64,000 bases of DNA from Amia ocellicauda. Lineage: Eukaryota; Chordata; Actinopteri; Amiiformes; Amiidae. Each line of letters starts with the position of its first letter. Position 1 is the first letter of the stretch. Location: NCBI RefSeq assembly GCF_036373705.1, contig NC_089855.1:49804318-49868317 (forward strand), given 5' to 3'. Below are positions 16,901 to 27,852 of this stretch, piece after piece. The position numbers and the translations under genes were made by a program. The notes beneath the pieces are model-generated. The model was not told the DNA's origin. It saw nothing but the letters and a program-made list of their open reading frames with translations, and made no database searches.

Positions 16901-18936
16901 TTAAATACGGTACAATTCGTTAGTAAGGGTATTAATAAGGGTGTTTTGGCTCTCTATCACAAGGTTTTGCCCCACTAACACAAGTCTTTGATTTAGTAAC
17001 AAGGTATGTAGCAACTCATGCCGACCTTCAGGAAGTAGCTCCGGGGGATGGTGTCCTGGCTCAGCTGCAAAGGATGGTCGCTCCGGTAAATCTCGGTCGA
17101 AGGAGGCAGGGAGCGAGCGTATACTCACGGACGGAGACCAAGAAGGCCTTTGCGGTGACACCCTGGCCAATCGCGGTGTACTGTTCAGCGTTTCTGTAGC
17201 CAAGAAACGGGGCTGGGGGGACGATGTTGAAACCAGTCCGTCGTTGGGTGGTGTGTCAACCCTGACTGACGGCGACCCCTGAGGTTGTTGGTTGCCTGTA
17301 TTTGTTCCGCCCGACAATGCGGCGGGCTGAATCTGGATTGTTGAATTACCCCCAGAAGGCTGTGGCCTGAGTAGATGTTGGGGGGTCTCCAAGACCACCG
17401 TGGGGGATCCTCTCGGTGATCTCTCCGGGGAAGATGTTTGATCCCACTTAGACGGGGTAATTGTCCTCAATAGCTCATCCACAGAATGACTATCCCAAGA
17501 GTCTTGGGAAGAATAAAAATATACATTACATTTACATCTTTAAACGGCGACAGAAATCAAACTTAAAACAACATGTCCAGGACCTTCAAAACCTTTAGCT
17601 TTTTTAGACCTTTGAAAATAGGCTTAGACATTCACTACAACGCCTTATTATTTACAGACAATATATTTATTAGGACTTGATAATAAATGTAAAACAGAGA
17701 AGCCTCTGTAAATAAACTGTTTCTTAAATGTAATATTGTTAATAAAACACTTTTTATACACACACACACCACATTTCATTTTTAAATGAACCTTCCAAGT
17801 GTAAACGCTTCCTGATCCCGGGACTTCCTGTTTCACAAACGTTTTCACGATCTGTTTAAATATTAAATACAATGAACACCTTCAAGCCTTTTCCTACAGC
17901 CACTTTAAAACAGAAGTATAATTGCGGGAGATAAGCCAAACAACTTACTAAAACCTTTCGGACAGCTTTACTTCCTAACCAGACGGTCGGGCAATCGGTC
18001 ATTTCTAAACACATGCCCCAGAAACAAGCCTAAACCTGTCCGGACTTCTAAAGATCTTTCCCAGAACCCCCAAGACCTACAGGAAATGGGCACCCCTCGC
18101 TTAAATATTAGCCCTCAACGGGCAAACAAAACCCTTTTAAAAACATTAAAGTTTGAAAGATCTTACTTACCTCCAAAGAATAATCGTTTCTTATGTTTTT
18201 CAGCTGGTTTAGCTTTTTGCACTTCTGTGAAGGTAAGAGACATGTTTAACCTTTAACCACCCCGCTTTATAAAAAGCTTTAACCTCTTACAAGCGGCAGA
18301 TATATACTCACCGCTATCAGATACAGGGGCTGACGGCCTTTCAGATTCTTGAAAGGTTACGGTTCTCGAAGGTAAAACTAAACAAGCCCTCGATGTGGAA
18401 GGCCTTTCGTTGTCTCGAACCACGTTTCTTAATACTGTTAGAAAGGATATTTTTTTAAATTAACAAAACGGGCCTCAAACATCTTACAGAAACGTTATAC
18501 AAACAAACAGGGGTTTAGTTCTTACCCGGTCGGCAGACAGCCTGTCTAGGGACAACCACTTCTCTTGGTTGATCCTCGGAGACATTAATCACAGGCCTTT
18601 CGATAGTTTCTGTGTAATTAAAGAGACCGCCATTAATATATATTAAAACGTTTTCATAACTCTAATGAGCCGCTTCAAAACACAACCACACACCCATACA
18701 TAAGAACCCTTGAGCGCAAACACAAAAATCTTACCGTCGTTGTTCCAGATGATCTCCTCAGCGTTGGGAATTAACTCCTGTTGACTGGCTGAAAAATAAT
18801 TTTACAGAACTTAAAACAGATGTTATAACCTTATTTACAATACATGCCCACAACCCGCTCTGAGTCAATGAAAATAATCTGAAGACTTACCTAAAAACTC
18901 GTTTAAATCGAAGTCGTTGATGTTGTTTCCGGACAT
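16901..18936 (-). CDS. Polinton 1 proline/serine-rich gene region, probably multi-exon
   Basis: The leftmost open block (16901-17482) is rich in Pro, Ser and Thr, looks disordered, and opens without an ATG. Upstream on the same strand are several short open blocks bounded by splice-like motifs: donors of GTAAG or GTGAG type near 18890, 18734, 18526, 18311 and 18170, and polypyrimidine-AG acceptors, including one near 17503. The farthest block opens with an ATG at 18936. Introns are known in some Polinton genes. Product unknown; a spliced regulatory protein is plausible. Confidence 0.5.
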
Positions 18937-20310
18937 TGTTGATCTTTAGGCTTAAATCGAAAGGTCAGTATGAGTCTGTCGAGCTGAAGACCAGACCTTC
19001 ATACTTATACTGATGGCCGGATGCCGGATCTGCTTGTAAGGCATTGTTCTGGGCTGGCCTTTGTGCCGTCCTGTTACCAATTAACATATCAAAACCAACC
19101 AATAAAATGACCCTGCATCAATTTCAAATAGAAACCAAGATGGCGACGATCTCTCTCCTCTCTACTCTAAACTTTTATTAGAACCTTTTGGTCTCTCAAA
19201 AAAACATTTTTAAGCATCAAGACCTATAGTCAATAAACACTAAGAATATTTCAGGCCTTTATACGCGCTAAAAAACAACCTGAGCCAAGAAAATAACTAT
19301 AAAGATCTAAAATAAGTAGCGCTTTTCCAGTGATTTTTTTTTTTTTTTAATAGCGATGCTTTGTTTGGTATTAAACAAGTCACAAACTACTCAGAACAGC
19401 GTTTATCCCCACAAAAGAGATATTTGGGTTTATTTTACAAAGCTTATAAATTATATAGTTTAAAAGTATTCTGAATGTTTTGAGACCACACGCCATGCCT
19501 ACGTTTGTCTGAGCCCACCCCCGTCCCCCGTGGTGTGAGTGATTTAGCCTTGAGTGTTGTGATCTATTTAGCATTGAGTGATCAGTTGTTTTTATTTTTT
19601 AAATGATTCCTTATCATCAGGGATTGAGCCTGCTAAAATACCTTAAAAACATATCCTTATCTTAAGTCTAACTCTTATGAGCTTTAAGACCCTAGAATGT
19701 ATTTAAGTAAAACGAATGAACACATTATGTGTGAGATAAAATATAACCACAGCTTTTTTTTTTTTTTTTTTTTTTTTACAAAAACAATTAACCTATACCG
19801 ACAAACACCCACACACACACACACTCTCTTTTTTTAAATTTTATTTTTAATTAAATTTGAGGGGAGAGACAGAGCCATATACATTGGGGTTAACATAAGT
19901 ACCCTATGCAAAACAGGAATTGTTAGGACCTGTGACCATTACAGACAACAGAACTTGTTGATCTTATAAAATGATTGGGCGAGAGAGAGAGATATAGAGA
20001 CAGACAGAGACAGAGCCAGTGTGAATATGATAAACGCACTATTCAAAATGGCATTGTTAAGACCTGGGACCATTACAGACAACAGAACTTGTTGATCTTA
20101 TAAAATGCTTGGGCGAGAGAGACAGAGAGAGAGAGACAGACAGAGACAGAGACAGAGACAGTGTGAATATGATAAACGCACTATTCAAAATGGCATTGTT
20201 AAGACCTGGGCCCCTTACATGTATATTTAAAAAAGACCCCCAACCACTACAGGAAGAGCCGACCCATTCACACTCTACAGTTGACCAACAAGAACAACAA
20301 GAACAACCGG
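18937..20310. other. Right arm of Polinton 1, non-coding
   Basis: AT-rich DNA with a long T-run (near 19750-19777), a short CA repeat (near 19809-19822), a minisatellite (19919-20219) and, before the terminal repeat, CAACAAGAA repeats. Open frames here are short and reflect simple repeats. I see no gene. Confidence 0.7.
19919..20219. repeat. Minisatellite in Polinton 1 right arm
   Basis: A segment starting attgttaggacctg recurs at 19919, 20053 and 20195 (periods about 134 and 142 bp), with two full and one partial copies. Each full copy includes a GAGACAGA-rich tract of varying length, which explains the difference in period. Confidence 0.85.
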
Positions 20311-20491
20311 TTATGGGTGGCCTTGTTGTTCAGGGTTTTAGGGGTGTACACTTTCTGACGGATATGACGTAGGAATAATTAAGGAAATAACTCTAAAATC
20401 ACGCCCCCCAATTATGACGTAGGAATATTAATAAGCTTAGGGCATACGTCATAACAAAATAGGCCGCGCCCAAAAAACCCTACTATCTACT
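20311..20491 (-). repeat. Polinton 1 right terminal inverted repeat (181 bp)
   Basis: Reverse complement of the left repeat, with no mismatch that I can see. It ends ccctactatctact, immediately followed by the right target duplication. Confidence 0.95.
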
Positions 20492-20497
20492 CCTGTA
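20492..20497. repeat. Polinton 1 target-site duplication, right
   Basis: Reads cctgta against cctgtg on the left. U4, which has no Polinton, also has cctgta at this spot, so the difference may come from exchange between units rather than point change. Confidence 0.88.
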
Positions 20498-20788
20498 TGG
20501 TGCATTTTCTCTCTCTCTATCTGTGATTAAATCCTTACTTATATACATATGTCCATGAACGTTTCTGGTAACTCATGTAAATCACATCACACGACGGGCA
20601 GTGATCTTTTCGGTCACTTTGAAAGTTTTGCTCATGACAATCCTTTTCTATTGCGGCACGATGGCTGCCACCGATGAAGGAAAGTCGTCCGCAGTTGGCT
20701 GCAAGCTTGCCTGAAGCGCAGGAAAGGACTTACTCGCGACGTGCCACTTAAAGACTGAAGAAGTGGGGGTCGGCCTCACCGAGAGCCC

Positions 20789-22723
20789 TGAGGATTAGCT
20801 CACGTGGTAGAGCGCTCGCTTAGCATTGTAGCGTTATGTTGGGTGTATTTGGATAAGAGTATTTGGGCTCTGAGCTGAAGCACTGATCTAAAGAAAACCT
20901 CTCCCCCCGAAAGTTATCAGATTCCCTTAGCTCATCAGCTTGGAAGTGGTTTGCATCAAAGTGACAGTTTTGGGGAGGATGGCACCAAGAAGAGGCCAAA
21001 TAGTTTGGAATTCTGCTATGAGATGTCTGGAGAAAGGGGCCTGTAGGTGATAAAAACTCTTTGAAGTGGACGAGAGCCGAAATCCCGACATAGAGCTACG
21101 AACCCAGGCCAACCGGCATTTCCAAAAGATGGCATGGATTGACATCAGTCATAAATCAAGCCCCCCTCCAATAGGACACTGGGGGCTGAAACCGAAATCC
21201 AATCTCAAAAACTCAAGAACCAATCACCTCTTGATCTGACAGACTATAAGGAACAGCGGACAGTCTTTCTCGCTCTCTCTCACCTGAACCAGTAACTCGC
21301 TGCCACAGCTCAACCTGTAGCTCTGTTGCCAGAACCGGAACCAGAAACCAACTAAGTCTTTGCCGGCAACAGAAGAGTTAAACTGGGAGAAGGAGATTGA
21401 GCCGTACGAAGAATTCTTTTAAAGGACTTTATTAAATAAAGAACTTTACAGACTGCGCTGCCCACCTGTGCCCACCTGATCAGTGGAGTTTTACAGCTGG
21501 ACAATTGACTAAGTCGACTGTATACGAAAGTGTCAGTCATTTAAATAGCTATTTGAGTCTTAAGAAACTTGACCCTTGGAACAAACACGGCCCTGCTTTC
21601 CTCAAAGACTTTGTCTTCAAATAAGTACGGTGAGAGACCCTGCTTGCCAAGAAGATTTTGTGCACAACCTTGGAGCCTTCAAACCAGTGGAAAATCTGTT
21701 TGGAAACGACTCTACTTTCGCAAAACCCCAACTTCCAGGTGTATCGACTGAGTGGAAGTTCTTGGACAAAGCCGAACCGGACTGCCTTTGTTCCAAACCA
21801 CACGGACCTCATGCCGTGTGCTGTTATCTGAGCCCGAAGCCAGAGAGGCCTCTCTGCGACGAAGTTCAGATAAGTTTAACAGTTTGGAGTTCATGATTCA
21901 TGACATTTGAGAAATCAATTAGAAATGTTAATCTGTGATTCATAACTCTAGAATGTGTAATATCATTTAGTTTTCTGAAATATAAATGTGTGTTGCATTA
22001 AACTGTTTTGTTGATAATTTTAGAAATAAAATCTGTCAACGCCGAGAAATATCTTCTCATTCCTGTTTAACTGTTTAGTCTGAAATTGACACAAGTTAAT
22101 AGACATTAGATTATTGGTGGCCCTGCCTATCCTTAACCATTGAATAATAATCAGTTAAGGGAAATTGTGGTAACAAGTAATGATAGGATCTTTCTCGGCA
22201 CCTAAACGTGAATGAGACTGATATATATATAACGAGAAGTTACCTGACATAAATACTAACCTGCGTAGTTATTTAATGTCTGACTAATAATACTAACGAG
22301 AGACTCACCTTCGTCTTACTAACCGGTATTGTAGTCAATGTGTTTATAACCTTTTTTGTTTAACGATTTGTGTTATCATATGTGATCCCACGGTCTTTGA
22401 TTTGGTCACGGAAGTGATTTGTCTTCGATTTGGTCACGGAAGTGATTTGTCTTCGATTTGTTGATCTAGAGTTTAATTGTAATTAGTTTTTCCCTTTTGT
22501 ATAATTAGTGTAGTGCTACATTTAGTCTTTGTTTTGAATACATTTGACAATTTATATCTTTGGAATTGGTGTCTGCGTCCAATTATTACAGAAATTGAGT
22601 TCTACAAGATTCCAGGATTCGTGATAAGGTGATACTATAAATTCACTTCTTTAATTGAAATGTATAAGTGTACCTTACGCTACAGCATGCGAGAGGCGGC
22701 GGGATCGATGCCCGCATTCTCCA
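20789..22723 (+). pseudogene. tRNA-Ala(AGC) split by an LTR, U2
   Basis: 5' half 20789-20826, 3' half 22685-22723, same gcat duplication at the junctions. The variable region reads gaggcggcggg where most units have gaggcagcggg. The Polinton lies upstream, between Glu and this gene. Dead because the anticodon loop is interrupted. Confidence 0.9.
20827..22684 (+). mobile_element. Solo-LTR-like element, U2 (1858 bp)
   Basis: The longest copy. The extra length comes from a short tandem duplication of an atttggtcacggaagtg segment near 22400-22455. Termini TGTAGCGT and ACGCTACA and the 4-bp gcat duplication are kept. Confidence 0.65.
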
Positions 22724-23737
22724 AGGCCTCAGGTGCTCGTGCCCCGGTTTCGGGGGAGAGTCGCTCACTTTTCTTGCCGCAGACACAGGCGCAAGGCATT
22801 GCCTGTTTGCCGTAAGGTTATCAGACACAACGCGCCGGCGACGGCTGCAGCATTAGCACGCCGGCTGGCCCTTCCGAAGTTCCCCAAAAACGACCGAGAT
22901 GCCGCTTCGACGTCGTAACCCCAGGAACGACCGCAAAGGCACTCCAACCCTCAATCTTCCGATCCGAAGTCAGACCGAAGAGACTGTATGATGTTTTAGA
23001 TTAAAGATAGTATGCAGACCGAGCAAGTTAGATTTATCGAGCTAGCAAACAGCCATTGAGGCACCTGTTCGGGACGTACCCTGTAGAAATTCCTGTCAAC
23101 GATAAAAGGATCAAACGGTGGAGAAAAAGCCCGCAGGATGTTTGTCAAAACTCTGTTTGTGGACTGAATGGCTTTCCCAGATTGGCAGGGACTGTTTTTG
23201 GTATTGACTGAGGGACAGTTGTAAAAGACAACCTCTCACCGGACCTCTGGCATACACCAAAGAAAGCCACCTCACCTCTCCCCCGGATCTCACAAAACAC
23301 AATCCCCCCCGCCCCCAGGGAAGACAGACCGCAATCGGACTCGGGCTTGCACCTTTTGATTGGATGAACGGCCGCAAACATTCTATGTCATTTTCTTTTA
23401 AAGCTTCACTCGTGCTTGTAAAAAACCGAGGTCTCACTGAAAGAATGCCCTGACGTGGTTGCTTCCAAGCTAGCTGGTTTACAAAGTTCCTTTTCGCTTT
23501 AACGATGATTTCCAAGAAGGGAAATAATCTATCTGTAATCTGTCAACACAGGCACCTTCTTCTCCGTTAAGCCACGCGGTCACCACCAGGAAGATGAACG
23601 CACCAGGCCGACCCGGAGTTTTCGCCAATTCGTCTCCAAGCCTCCCAAGAGGGAACATAAACAGGCCTTATTCACAGACACAGGCCCTCACGCAGGGAGA
23701 CCACCGCTTCACCGCCGCTGCCCCTGCCAAGGGCCCC

Positions 23738-23809
23738 AGGTCCCATCGAGACTTGAACTCGGATCGCTGGATTCAGAGTCCAGAGTGCTAACCATTACAC
23801 CATGGAACC
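23738..23809 (-). tRNA. tRNA-Gln(CUG), U3
   Basis: 72 nt, intact CTG anticodon loop, common A box. The outer T-stem pair is C against A, as in U2 and U5. Acceptor GGTTCCA pairs with TGGGACC through one wobble. Confidence 0.92.
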
Positions 23810-23944
23810 AAGCCCGCTGCCCGACTCTTGCCCGTGACGAAGGTTTCTGCTCTACGCACACGTCTCGCTCTGTCGCACGGCCAAGTCCAGAGTGAGCCAA
23901 GTTGCGCCCAGAGTGCTGCGTGTGGGGGGTCACTTCGGCAGCCG

Positions 23945-24016
23945 TCCCTGGTGGTCTAGTGGTCAGGATTCGGCGCTCTCACCGCCGCGGCCCGGGTTCG
24001 ATTCCCGGTCAGGGAA
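23945..24016 (+). tRNA. tRNA-Glu(CUC), U3
   Basis: 72 nt, all stems paired, anticodon CTC, B box GGTTCGATTCC canonical. Among the best-preserved Glu copies in the window, with T4 about 40 nt downstream. Confidence 0.96.
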
Positions 24017-24339
24017 GGTGGATCTGTTGCTCTTCCCCTAGGACCTGTGTGGTGCATTTTCTCTCTCTCTATCTGTGATTAAATCCTTACTTATATACAT
24101 ATGTCCATGAACGTTTCTGGAGCTCATGTACATCACAATACACGACGGGCCGTGATCTTTTCGGTCACTTTGAAAGTTTTGCTCATGACATTCCTTTTCT
24201 ATTGTGGCACGATGGCTGCCACCGAGGAAGGAAAGTCGTCCGCAGTTGGCTGCAAGCTTGCCTGAAGCGCAGGAAAGGACTTACTCGCGACGTGCCACTT
24301 AAAGACTGAAGAAGTGGGGGTCGGCCTCACCGAGAGCCC

Positions 24340-26246
24340 TGAGGATTAGCTCACGTGGTAGAGCGCTCGCTTAGCATTGTAGCGTTATGTTGGGTGTATT
24401 TGGATAAGAGCATTTGGGCTCTGAGCTGAAGCACTGATCTAAAGAAAACCTCTCCCCCCGAAAGTTATCAGATTCCCTTAGCTCATCAGCTTGGAAGTGG
24501 TTTGCATCAAAGTGACAGTTTTGGGGAGGATGGCACCAAGAAGAGGCCAAATAGTTTGGAATTCTGCTATGAGATGTCTGGAGAAAGGGGCCTGTAGGTG
24601 ATAAAAACTCTTTGAAGTGGACGAGAGCCGAAATCCCGACATAGAGCTACGAACCCAGGCCAACCGGCATTTCCAAAAGATGGCATGGATTGACATCAGT
24701 CATAAATCAAGCCCCCCTCCAATAGGACACTGGGGGCTGAAACCGAAATCCAATCTCAAAAACTCAAGAACCAATCACCTCTTGATCTGACAGACTATAA
24801 GGAACAGCGGACAGTCTTTCTCACTCTCTCTCACCTGAACCAGTAACTCACTGCCACAGCTCAACCTGTAGCTCTGTTGCCAGAACCGGAACCAGAAACC
24901 AACTAAGTCTTTGCCGGCAACAGAAGAGTTAAACTGGGAGAAGGAGATTGAGCCGTACGAAGAATTCTTTTAAAGGACTTTATTAAATAAAGAACTTTAC
25001 AGACTGCGCTGCCCGCCTGTGCCCACCTGATCAGTGGAGTTTTACAGCTGGACAATTGACTAAGTCGACTGTATACGAAAGTGTCAGTCATTTAAATAGC
25101 TATTTGAGTCTTAAGAAACTTGACCCTTGGAACAAACACGGCCCTGCTTTCCTCAAAGACTTTGTCTTCAAATAAGTACGGTGAGAGACCCTGCTTGCCA
25201 AGAAGATTTTGTGCACAACCTTGGAGCCTTCAAACCAGTGGAAAATCTGTTTGGAAACGACTCTACTTTCGCGAAACCCCAACTTCCAGATGTATCGACT
25301 GAGTGGAAGTTCTTGGACAAAGCCGAACCGGACTGCCTTTGTTCCAAACCACACGGACCTCGTGCCGTGTGCTGTTATCTGAGCCCGAAGCCAGAGAGGC
25401 CTCTCTGCGACGAAGTTCAGATAAGTTTAACAGTTTGGAGTTCATGATTCATGACATTTGAGAAATCAATTAGAAATGTTAATCTGTGATTCATAACTCT
25501 AGAATGTGTAATATCATTTAGTTTTCTTAAATATAAATGTGTGTTGCATTAAACTGTTTTGTTGATCATTTTAGAAATAAAATCTGTCAACGCCGAGAAA
25601 TATCGTCTCATTCCTGTTTAACTGTTTAGTCTGAAATTGACACAAGTTAATTGACATTAGATTATTGGTGGCCCTGCCTATCCTTAATCATTGAATAATA
25701 ATCAGTTAAGGGAAATTGTGGTAACAAGTAATGATAGGATCTTTCTCGGCACCTAAACGTGAATGAGACTGATATATATATAACGAGAAGTTACCTGACA
25801 TAAATACTAACCTGCGTAGTTATTTAATGTCTGACTAATAATACTAACGAGAGACTCACCTTCGTCTTACTAACCGGTATTGTAGTCAATGTGTTTATAA
25901 CCTTTTTTGTTTAACGATTTGTGTTATCATATGTGATCCCATGGTCTTTGATTTGGTCACGGAAGTGATTTGTCTTCGATTTGTTGATCTAGAGTTGAAT
26001 TGTAATTAGTTTTTCCCTTTTGTATAATTAGTGTAGTGCTACATTTAGTCTTTGTTTTGAATACATTTGACAATTTATATCTTTGGAATTGGTGTCTGCG
26101 TCCAATTATTACAGAAATTGAGTTCTACAAGATTCCAGGATTCGTGATAAGATGATACTTTAAATTCACTTCTTTAATTGAAATGTATAAGTGTACCTTA
26201 CGCTACAGCATGCGAGAGGCAGCGGGATCGATGCCCGCATTCTCCA
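24340..26246 (+). pseudogene. tRNA-Ala(AGC) split by an LTR, U3
   Basis: 5' half 24340-24377, 3' half 26208-26246. Both halves keep the consensus apart from the unpaired first acceptor base. The LTR insertion in the anticodon loop kills it. Confidence 0.9.
24378..26207 (+). mobile_element. Solo-LTR-like element, U3 (1830 bp)
   Basis: Same termini and gcat duplication. Carries the variant set shared with U9. Confidence 0.65.
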
Positions 26247-27250
26247 AGGCCTCAGGCGCTCGTGCCCCGGTTTCGGGGGAGAGTCGCTCACTTTTCTTGC
26301 CGCAGACACAGGCGCAAGGCATTGCCTGTTTGCCGTAAGGATATCAGACACAACGCGCCGGCGACGGCTGCAGCATTAGCACGCCGGCTGGCCCTTCCGA
26401 AGTTCCGGAAAAACGACCGAGATGCCGCTTCGACGTCGTAACCCCAGGAACGACCGCAAAGGCACTCCAACCCTCATTCTTCCGATCCGAAATCAGACCG
26501 AAGAGACTGTATGATGTTTTAGATTAAAGATAGTATGCAGACCGAGCAAGTTAGATTTATCGAGCTAGCAAACAGCCATTGAGGCACCTGTTCGGGACGT
26601 ACCCTGTAGAAATTCCTGTCAACGATAAAAGGATCAAACGGTGGAGAAAAAGCCCGCAGGATGTTTGTCAAAACTCTGTTTGTGGACTGAATGGCTTTCC
26701 CAGATTGGCAGGGACTGTTTTTGGTATTGACTGAGGGACAGTTGTAAAAGACAACCTCTCACCGGACCTCTGGCATACACCAAAGAAAGCCACCTCACCT
26801 CTCCCCCGGATCTCACAAAACACAATCCCCCCCGCCCCCAGGGAAGACAGACCGCAATCGGACTCGGGCTTGATTGGATGAACGGCCGCAAACATTCCAT
26901 GTCATTTTCTTTTAAAGCTTCACTCGTGCTTGTAAAAAACCGAGGTCTCACTGAAAGAATGCCCTGACGTGGTTGCTTCCAAGCTAGCTGGTTTACAAAG
27001 TTCCTTTTCGCTTTAACGATGATTTCCAAGAAGGGAAATAATCTATCTGTAATCTGTCAACACAGGCACCTTCTTCTCCGTTAAGCCACGCGGTCACCAC
27101 CAGGAAGGTGAACGCACCAGGCCGACCCGGAGTTTTCGCCAATTCGTCTCCAAGCCTCCCAAGAGGGAACATAAAAAGCCTTATTCGCAGACACAGGCCC
27201 TCACGCAGGGAGACGACCGCTTCACCGCAGCTGCCCCTGCCAAGGGCCCC

Positions 27251-27322
27251 AGGTCCCACCGAGACTTGAACTCAGATCGCTGGATTCAGAGTCCAGAGTG
27301 CTAACCATTACTCCATGGAACC
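27251..27322 (-). tRNA. tRNA-Gln(CUG), U4
   Basis: 72 nt with intact anticodon loop. The T stem has CTGAG in place of CCGAG, leaving a tolerable wobble. The A box has TGGAGTAATGG, as in U1 and U5. A T5 run on the coding strand about 74 nt downstream could stop Pol III. Confidence 0.93.
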
Positions 27323-27457
27323 AAGCCCGCTGCACACCTCTTGCCCATGATGAAGGTTTCTGCTCTACGCACACGTCTCGCTCTGTCGCACGGCCAAGTC
27401 CAGAGTGAGCCAAGTTGCGCCCAGAGTGCTGCATGTGGCGGGTCACTTTCGGAGCCG

Positions 27458-27529
27458 TCCCTGGTGGTCTAGTGTTCAGGATTCGGCGCTCTCACCGCCG
27501 CGGCCCGGGTTCGATTCCCGGTCAGGGAA
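27458..27529 (+). tRNA. tRNA-Glu(CUC), U4, D-loop variant
   Basis: 72 nt, anticodon CTC, arms intact except that the D loop reads tagtgttcagg where the others have tagtggtcagg. This removes one of the two conserved G residues that contact the T loop and weakens the A box. Possibly impaired. Confidence 0.9.
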
Positions 27530-27852
27530 GGTGGATCTGTTGCTCTTCCCCTAGGACCTGTATGGTGCGTTTTCTCTCTCTCTATCTGTGATTAAATCCT
27601 TACTTATATACATATTTCCATGAACGTTTCTGCAGCTCATGTAAATCACATCACACGACGGGCCGTGATCTTTTCGGTCACTTTGAAAGTTTTGCTCATG
27701 ACAATCCTTTTCTATTGCGGGGCGATGGCTGCCACCGAGGATGTAAAGTCGTCCGCAGTTGGCTGCAAGCTTGCCTGAAGCGCAGGAAAGGACTTACTCG
27801 CGACGTGCCACTTAAAGACTGAAGAAGTGGGGGTCGGCCTCACCGAGAGCCC

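Larger units (their letters stand above)
3996..20491 (+). mobile_element. Polinton/Maverick copy 1 (adintovirus-like), 16.5 kb
   Basis: A virus-like DNA element with 181-bp terminal inverted repeats that begin AG and end CT, 6-bp target duplications and the family gene set: retrovirus-like integrase, family B DNA polymerase, packaging ATPase, adenain-like protease, and minor and major capsid proteins. Plus-strand genes fill 4294-10759 and minus-strand genes 10938 to about 18936; the right 1.4 kb looks non-coding. The two terminal repeats read identical to me, which suggests a young insertion. It looks close to whole, with perhaps one break. Confidence 0.95.
3522..23575 (+). repeat. Array unit U2, carrying Polinton copy 1
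   Basis: Order: Gln (3684), Glu (3891), Polinton (3996-20491), split Ala with LTR (20789-22723), then an 852-bp spacer (22724-23575) with no recognised gene. Without the Polinton and one target duplication the unit is about 3552 bp, some 30 bp longer than its neighbours. The excess matches a short tandem duplication inside its LTR copy. Confidence 0.95.
23576..27089 (+). repeat. Array unit U3
   Basis: 3514 bp. Gln, Glu, split Ala with LTR; spacers 24017-24339 and 26247-27089 have no recognised gene. It shares several LTR variants with U9 (for example ctttctcactctc and gtaactcactgcc), although five units separate them. Near 26870 a short stretch (caccttt region) is missing. Confidence 0.95.

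Noticed and set aside
20109-20372. An 87-codon frame beginning MGERDRERETDRDRDRD
   Set aside because: It is a translation of the GAGACAGA simple repeat in the Polinton right arm and runs into the terminal repeat.
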